Source: Taiwanofungus camphoratus
Taxonomy: Eukaryota > Basidiomycota > Agaricomycetes > Polyporales > Taiwanofungaceae
NCBI GenBank assembly: GCA_003999685.1
Contig: CP021226.1
Coordinates: 1,364,001 to 1,428,000 of the forward strand
Direction of reading: 5' to 3'
Length of the DNA stretch: 64,000 nt
Part shown: positions 59,298 through 64,000 of the stretch, piece by piece
Layout of the letters: the number at the start of each line of letters is the position of its first letter
Numbering within the stretch: the stretch's first letter is position 1
Notes under the pieces: generated by a model
What the model was told of the DNA's origin: nothing
The model's input: only the letters and a program-made list of their open reading frames with translations
The model's database searches: none
Translations under genes and position numbers: made by a program

Positions 59298-60815
59298 TCA
59301 ATCTGTCAGGGGCACTTTGCGTAACCAGAGAGGACCTAAAGCGCAGCTACCATCAAGAACGGAATAGGCTGCTTGCCAGTTGCAATTAAGAGACATACCG
59401 ACAGGATCATGTCTGTCATGGTGGACTGTAGTCCAAGCGCCTAATACTCCGAAAGTAGAGCGGATGCCTCCAACTTGAACTCCCTCCGAACTAATATTGA
59501 ACAGATAAGCGTCTTGAATTACTGTGAGCATTGATAGGGGACGAACCTCCACATGGCATTGCCTTGTTCACCAGATTTCTGCGAAATGAGTGATGACATG
59601 ATCTCCTCAGCATCAGCTGTTTATCTACTCACAAACTTCCAACGGATCTGGTCATCAGGAGTCAACATGACTGACCCCACTATGATTGCATAGTCGTCAA
59701 TATAGCCTGCGAAATTGATCTTGGGTCGAGTGGGATGCGCAAAGTCCGGCTCCATAGACAAGACACGGAAATCAACGTTTACTTGTCGGAAGGCTTCCAA
59801 AAACCCAGGATCACTGAGGACATCGCTCCGCAACGGATCTGTGTCTGACATCTATACAAATGCGTCAATCTACGTTCTTTCGGAACGTTTACTCAGCATA
59901 CGTTGTAATTGTTATAAACTGTGTGCGGATAATCAGAATAGTGGTATTCGCCATTTGCCACAACTTACCGAGAAGTTCACGATGGTCGCAGAAACAGAAC
60001 GAACACTGCCATTGACCCGCTACACCCGCCCAATCTCGCTCTTGATCGAGGTCCATTCCTGGGGGAATAACACTCTGGCAAAATGGTAGGCTCATCGGAA
60101 AAATTCTGAAGACCGATTGCTCTGCAAGTTCCTCCTCTGGCGACGGTACTACTTGCATTGACATGACATGATGTATTGTCTGTACATGCTCCCAGTTCAC
60201 TCTTCCGGACCCGTCCATCATGTACGGGCCGAAATCGTTATCCCGCTTGTAATGACGCATCGCGTATACGTACCCGCGTGAGCGGGTGAGATTCTCGCGT
60301 CTAAAGTCGAGCGTTGTGAGACCAAAACATGTGTGCAGGCGCGCCCGTAGCTGGCATTCCTCCTTCGAAGGGTACCGAGGTTCATGGTCCAAGAAGCTAC
60401 CACCTCGAAGTCGTGCAGCAAGCCAGACAAGGTTCAAAGACAGCTGCTCTCCCATTAAACTTGAAGCGTGTGGTATATTGCTTGCAAGGTCGATCAACGT
60501 CTGCAGGACTGTACAGCGCTCCTCTGCACGACACTTTGTCGGGTCGGCAATGACAGTCCGTGCTCGAATGATTCGCTGTAGTTGCATCATCCATTCTGGC
60601 TCAGGTAACGGGTTTCCAAGGGAATTCCTGCATATCCTAGGGTCATCAAGTGGTTGTGCAAGGTACAGACTGCGCCAGAGATGTTGGTCCGGTGGTTTGT
60701 ACACGAACGACCGAAACGTATTGGCAGTTTGCGCGATAGATGCAACATCTATGGGATCAAGTTCGAGAAGGATGTGTTCTATAATCTCTGAAGGGAGATC
60801 GATAATTGCTGTCAT
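59298..60815 (-). CDS. F-box protein with conserved C-terminal domain
   Basis: Five exons (60815-59969, 59844-59633, 59578-59547, 59490-59399, 59335-59298) give 406 aa. The F-box is at about 7-52 (LPSEIIEHILLELDPIDVAS to LWRSLYL). After a helical middle part comes a compact domain: NWEHVQTIHHVMS, GYIDDYAIIVGSV and SSEGVQVGGIRSTFG, ending in GAWTTVHHDRHDPVG. Proteins with this SEGVQVGG/GVLGxWTTV arrangement recur in basidiomycetes, where the domain looks like a sugar- or ligand-binding sandwich; its function is unknown to me. It should act as an SCF substrate receptor. The second acceptor (gtcag before 59844) and the 32-nt exon were chosen because they restore frame and family sequence. Confidence 0.8.
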
Positions 60816-61467
60816 GGATAGTCGAGGTTAGTGAAAACGCCGATGAGCTCGATCAAGTTCCGTAGTCTTGCGATGGGGCAGGTTTGGTCGGACGTCAGTC
60901 AGCCAGGTCGAAGAACAGGGATGCTCACCGGACCGCTCGTGCTACTTGTGTTGTCCGCTCTGGGGTGCCGCTGTCATGAGCACGAGGTAATAATAGTACG
61001 ATCTGGACTGTAGTAGCATACTCAACAGCTGATGAAGGGGAGATCGTCACGACCTCACAATTGGTGAGGACAACTGCCATTTCAGGTAAGTCTAGTCGTT
61101 CAAGGTGTTTCTCGCACATACATTTTTCAACCAGAGAGGTCAGGTTCAGAACGTCGGTAAGCCTGCTTGCGTAGCGCTTGTTCATTGTATAGTGCAACTT
61201 GATTTCAGGCTGTCATCTGCATACGCCTCTGCCTCACGGCCGAGCATATCGTAGTAGAGGGATTGCAGACAGAATGGAACCTCAAGGTTCTCATTGATAC
61301 GGGAATCCGTCTATTCGATAAGCAATTAAAGTCGAACACACAAAGGGGAACTCGACATTATCTCCTTGAATATAAACTTACTCATACAGCATCAGCAAGG
61401 ACAATCAAGAATACAAGAATGGTGCTACAGATTTCACTGACAAGAAAGAATCCAGGAAGTAACGACA
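60816..61467. other. Intergenic region, no gene seen
   Basis: Promoter of the F-box gene (-) and 3' flank of TAF6 (-). No gene is seen. Minus-strand frames near 60925-61197 are short and lack motifs. Confidence 0.4.
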
Positions 61468-63142
61468 TCAACTCTCCTTTTCACCGGCCAATATGCCTCT
61501 TGCCCAGACAGCATCACTCAAGAGTCTCTCTGTAAAGAACTCGCCCAACACATCCTGCATCTGCTTGATCACATTCGCATCTTGATCGTTCTTAGAATCT
61601 AGAGACACGGGTGCTGTACTTGGCGGATGTAAGACCTTGAATGCATCCTATATGTGCACAACGATCGACATGAATGTTTTGGAAAGATGGAAAGGGGATC
61701 ATACCATGACAGTATCAGAAATAGAGCTAGGCCCGGTTTCTCCAGGCAGACACTCGCTCCCAACAACCTTCGCGCCGCCACCGTCCACAAGTCCCTTGCG
61801 TACGGCTTCCTTTCCAACACCAACAAGCCCCCGTATCGCTCCTTCTCTTGTCCCTCTGCTCTTGCCCGGCTGAATTAACGCTAATAGTAAAGTCTTCATG
61901 ATCCGGGGAGGAAGCGAGGGATATGTCGTTGAATAGTGCGTAAGAAGGTGGGAGAGAATCTGCGATGCAGATATTCTGAGGTAGGTGGCATGCGACGAAG
62001 GCAGGGATGAGTGAAGGAGGATGGAGAGAATGGGTGGAAGGAGCTGATGTAACTGCAAATTCGCGATGATTACCAGAACTGATGGATATGATGCGTACAG
62101 GATGAGAGGTGGCTTACATATGGCTCTACGAACAATGTCGTGTTATCGAGCAGTGCACCAATAACGTCCAGCAGTACCTCCAACACTTTACCCTCCTCCT
62201 CGCTCTGCACGCCGCCTTTCAGTGCGCCAACAACACCTTCTCCAACCCATCGCACCAGATATGGAAGTAACGCTTGTAGCCCTGCGTCGTGCCGCAGGCT
62301 CGCAAGAGCTGCTGTCCTCTTTGCAGGGTCCGAGGCGGAGGGAGGCAGGAGTGCGGACGTGAGGCGTGTGTAGTACAGCTGCAGTTCGCGCGACAGTACT
62401 TGTTTTGCAAGTTGTTGCTGCTGTTGCTGTTGCTTTTTGGCCGTCTGCACAGGAGATGGCCGATCCGAGGAGGGTGGTGTTGGCGGAAACACCGTACTCG
62501 GCCGCGATGGTGATGCTAATTTGGCAGCAAGCTCCGGATCCGTGTCTTTCGGGATAGCGGGAGGGTTTTCGGGAATCAAGGGCTGCACGCCCTCAACGGC
62601 AAGCCAGTGTGCGGTCCAATTCACGCCCTTAGGCATGGTTATTTTCTCTTCTCGGAGAACTCGGTCAAAGTCAATCTCCTCGTCTTCAACAAAATAAACG
62701 GATCCTGCAGAGGGTAGCTGGGGGAAAGGAAGGGCACGCCGGAAGGTGGGAGGATTGTGTGGAAAGTGACCATAGAGAGGCTCTATGTTCAACACACGAA
62801 GAGCTTGGTCGATATCCGAGGTTGTCATCGTTGTACGCCCAGCATGGCGCATAAAACGCGCGGCTTCCTTGGGAAGGAACAGATGGAAGATATGAACACC
62901 TGAATATATAAAAGGGACTCACCTCGACGACTTGATGTATCCTGTACTCAACATCACTCGCCAGTGCTGAGGCAACCGTGTCCGACAAGCTTGTTATGTT
63001 CAAGGATTCGGCCACATCCTGAAGCGATGCATAAAGGCCGTGATTTCGAATGGGAGAATCGACCAGTGCGTACTCGAATAGTGTCAGGCTTATAAACCCC
63101 AGTTAGTTGCGCAGAAGGTACACGGGTCTTTTGTTTGTTCAT
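61468..63142 (-). CDS. TAF6: Transcription initiation factor TFIID/SAGA subunit TAF6
   Basis: Five exons (63142-63074, 63018-62923, 62867-62118, 62052-61705, 61647-61468) give 480 aa. TAF6 pairs with TAF9 through a histone fold within TFIID and SAGA. The histone fold (about 17-88) contains YKPDTIRDVAESL, ASDVEYRIHQVVEEAARFM and TTSDIDQALRVLNIEPLYGH. A VNWTAHWLAVEGVQP linker follows. A Ser/Pro-rich stretch ends in a seven-residue poly-Gln. The TAF6 C-terminal HEAT-like domain (QLYYTRLTSALL to LLLALIQPGKS) follows. The first exon was found because the frame lacks an ATG at the histone fold; MNKQKTR at 63142 gives a normal N-terminus. Confidence 0.92.
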
Positions 63143-63713
63143 CAGATTCAGATTCTCTTCTGGTGAATGCACTGTATTGACTGGGAGCAAGAGACGAACA
63201 ACATTCAGAATGGTAGACTACGGTTGACTATCCTTTTTGGCTTTTCGGAGTTAGCCGAAGCAGTGCGTACCGTTATGGCTTTTACAAGTATTAGCATTAT
63301 AAATTTATGTAACAAGAATTTGAAGAGTGTTGAATTATCCCTAACTTTCGCCTCAGCAGTCCATGTCTATGCATAGACATGGATTTGATAGCACAAGATA
63401 GCAGAGGCGGTGTTTGTCTTCAGCACACAACTGATCTCTGAAGTTGAGTCTGAACCGTACTCAAGGTCACAGAAATGCATGCTATTGACGGACGAACCAA
63501 TGAGATTAGTCATAGCGACAAGTCAAAACAATGGATAACGATGCATAGGATTGCACTGATTACGAAAAAAGGGAGATCACAGACCTCTACACGACATCCA
63601 GCGCAAAGACGAACGAAGCAATGGCCGACTCCAATCAACAAATACAGAAGTCAGCACCGGGAAGCTAGACAAGTAACAAACGAAAAGATGAAGGAGAGAC
63701 AGCCCGCGCCCGA
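63143..63713. other. Intergenic region with a palindrome
   Basis: TAF6 promoter and 3' flank of the GH71-like gene. It holds the perfect palindrome listed separately; no gene is seen. Confidence 0.4.
63360..63383. repeat. Perfect 24-bp palindrome
   Basis: The half-site TCCATGTCTATG is followed directly by its exact reverse complement. It lies about 220 bp upstream of the TAF6 ATG. It could be a regulatory dyad or a cruciform; no known motif is recognised. Confidence 0.85.
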
Positions 63714-64000
63714 CTAACCAGAGTACGCGACGAAGGCATTGAAGTTGTACATCGACGGGTTCGTCTCGAACGTGTACCCGCCGGGCTGTAGGTCGATCAC
63801 GTTCGCGCCGTTGCGCGATATCGTGCCATGCATGTAGCCGCCGGGCGTAAGCGGCACGGTGAGCTTGGTCACGCCCGCAGGCACGGCAAACGTCTGCGAC
63901 GTGGAGTCGGACGTCGCGAGCGTCACAGTGGCAGGCTCAGTGGCGAAGACGACGGCCCAAAGGTTGTCTTCGGTCTGCAAGCGGGACGGTATCAGGATGG
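63714..64000 (-). CDS. Probable GH71 alpha-1,3-glucanase, C-terminal part
   Basis: Only the 3' end is in the window. An acceptor (cttgcag) near 63978 starts the last exon; the gene continues beyond 64000. The exon encodes TEDNLWAVVFATEPATVTL, a threonine/serine-rich middle and the end PGGYTFETNPSMYNFNAFVA. This ending, with the YNFNAFVA-type C-terminus, is what I recall from fungal GH71 alpha-1,3-glucanases (mutanases), secreted enzymes that cut cell-wall alpha-1,3-glucan. Third positions are G/C-rich, suggesting strong expression. The catalytic domain is not visible, so the call is provisional. Confidence 0.6.
   Translation of the reverse strand, partial: ILIPSRLQTEDNLWAVVFATEPATVTLATSDSTSQTFAVPAGVTKLTVPLTPGGYMHGTISRNGANVIDLQPGGYTFETNPSMYNFNAFVAYSG

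Overview
The window is nuclear DNA from a basidiomycete fungus, most likely an Agaricomycete. Genes are dense and intron-rich, with introns of about 45-70 nt (gt..ag, occasionally gc..ag) and tiny exons. Protein families with a basidiomycete look support this: F-box/LRR proteins with a coiled coil before the F-box, paired P450s, KRE6/SKN1 duplicates and a GH71 glucanase. I built the gene models by following splice signals and reading frame across exons. Most close in frame from an ATG to a stop. Where exon coordinates are listed, the summed exon length is a multiple of three.

Layout. 1-1.84 kb: no gene seen, one inverted repeat. 1.8-4.0 kb: YPK1-type AGC kinase (+). 4.5-5.6 kb: G-patch protein with a SUMO-interacting motif (-). 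6.0-8.0 kb: F-box/LRR protein (-). 8.9-11.8 kb: divergent pair of a vacuolar PQ-loop transporter (-) and prohibitin PHB2 (+). 12.0-16.4 kb: 25-exon meiotic MSH5 (+). 16.7-18.2 kb: mitochondrial phosphate carrier (+). 18.2-20.5 kb: gene-poor. 20.5-21.5 kb: Tea4/Bud14-like SH3 protein (-). 22.6-31.3 kb: two paralogous P450s in inverted orientation around NCA2. 32.0-32.6 kb: ESCRT-I VPS37 (-). 33.5-34.8 kb: chromo plus Spt5-like KOW protein (-). 35.4-38.5 kb: dipeptidyl-peptidase V (-), divergent from proteasomal RPT5 (+, 38.9-40.6 kb). 41.5-42.2 kb: small secreted protein (+). 42.7-43.4 kb: EAF6 (+), converging on RRP40 (-, 43.6-44.4 kb). 45.0-52.7 kb: two tandem KRE6/SKN1 beta-glucan synthesis proteins (-). 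53.5-58.5 kb: BBC1/AIM3-like actin-patch protein (-). 59.3-60.8 kb: F-box protein (-). 61.5-63.1 kb: TAF6 (-). 63.7 kb to the end: the 3' end of a probable GH71 alpha-1,3-glucanase (-).

Most genes are housekeeping: TORC2-Ypk signalling, mitochondrial biogenesis (PHB2, phosphate carrier, NCA2), meiosis (MSH5), proteolysis (RPT5), RNA decay (RRP40), transcription and chromatin (TAF6, EAF6, chromo/KOW protein), and cell wall (KRE6 pair, GH71). Accessory material is limited to the P450 pair, the KRE6 duplication and three MITE-type elements from two families. I found no CRISPR array, tRNA, rRNA, retroelement or virus-like copy, and no gene set that I can defend as a new biological system. The best leads are a likely gene-conversion tract between the KRE6 paralogues, gc-ag introns and micro-exons in MSH5 and DPP5, a split G-patch carrying a SUMO-interacting motif, the chromo/KOW protein, and a new-looking MITE family with matching target duplications.
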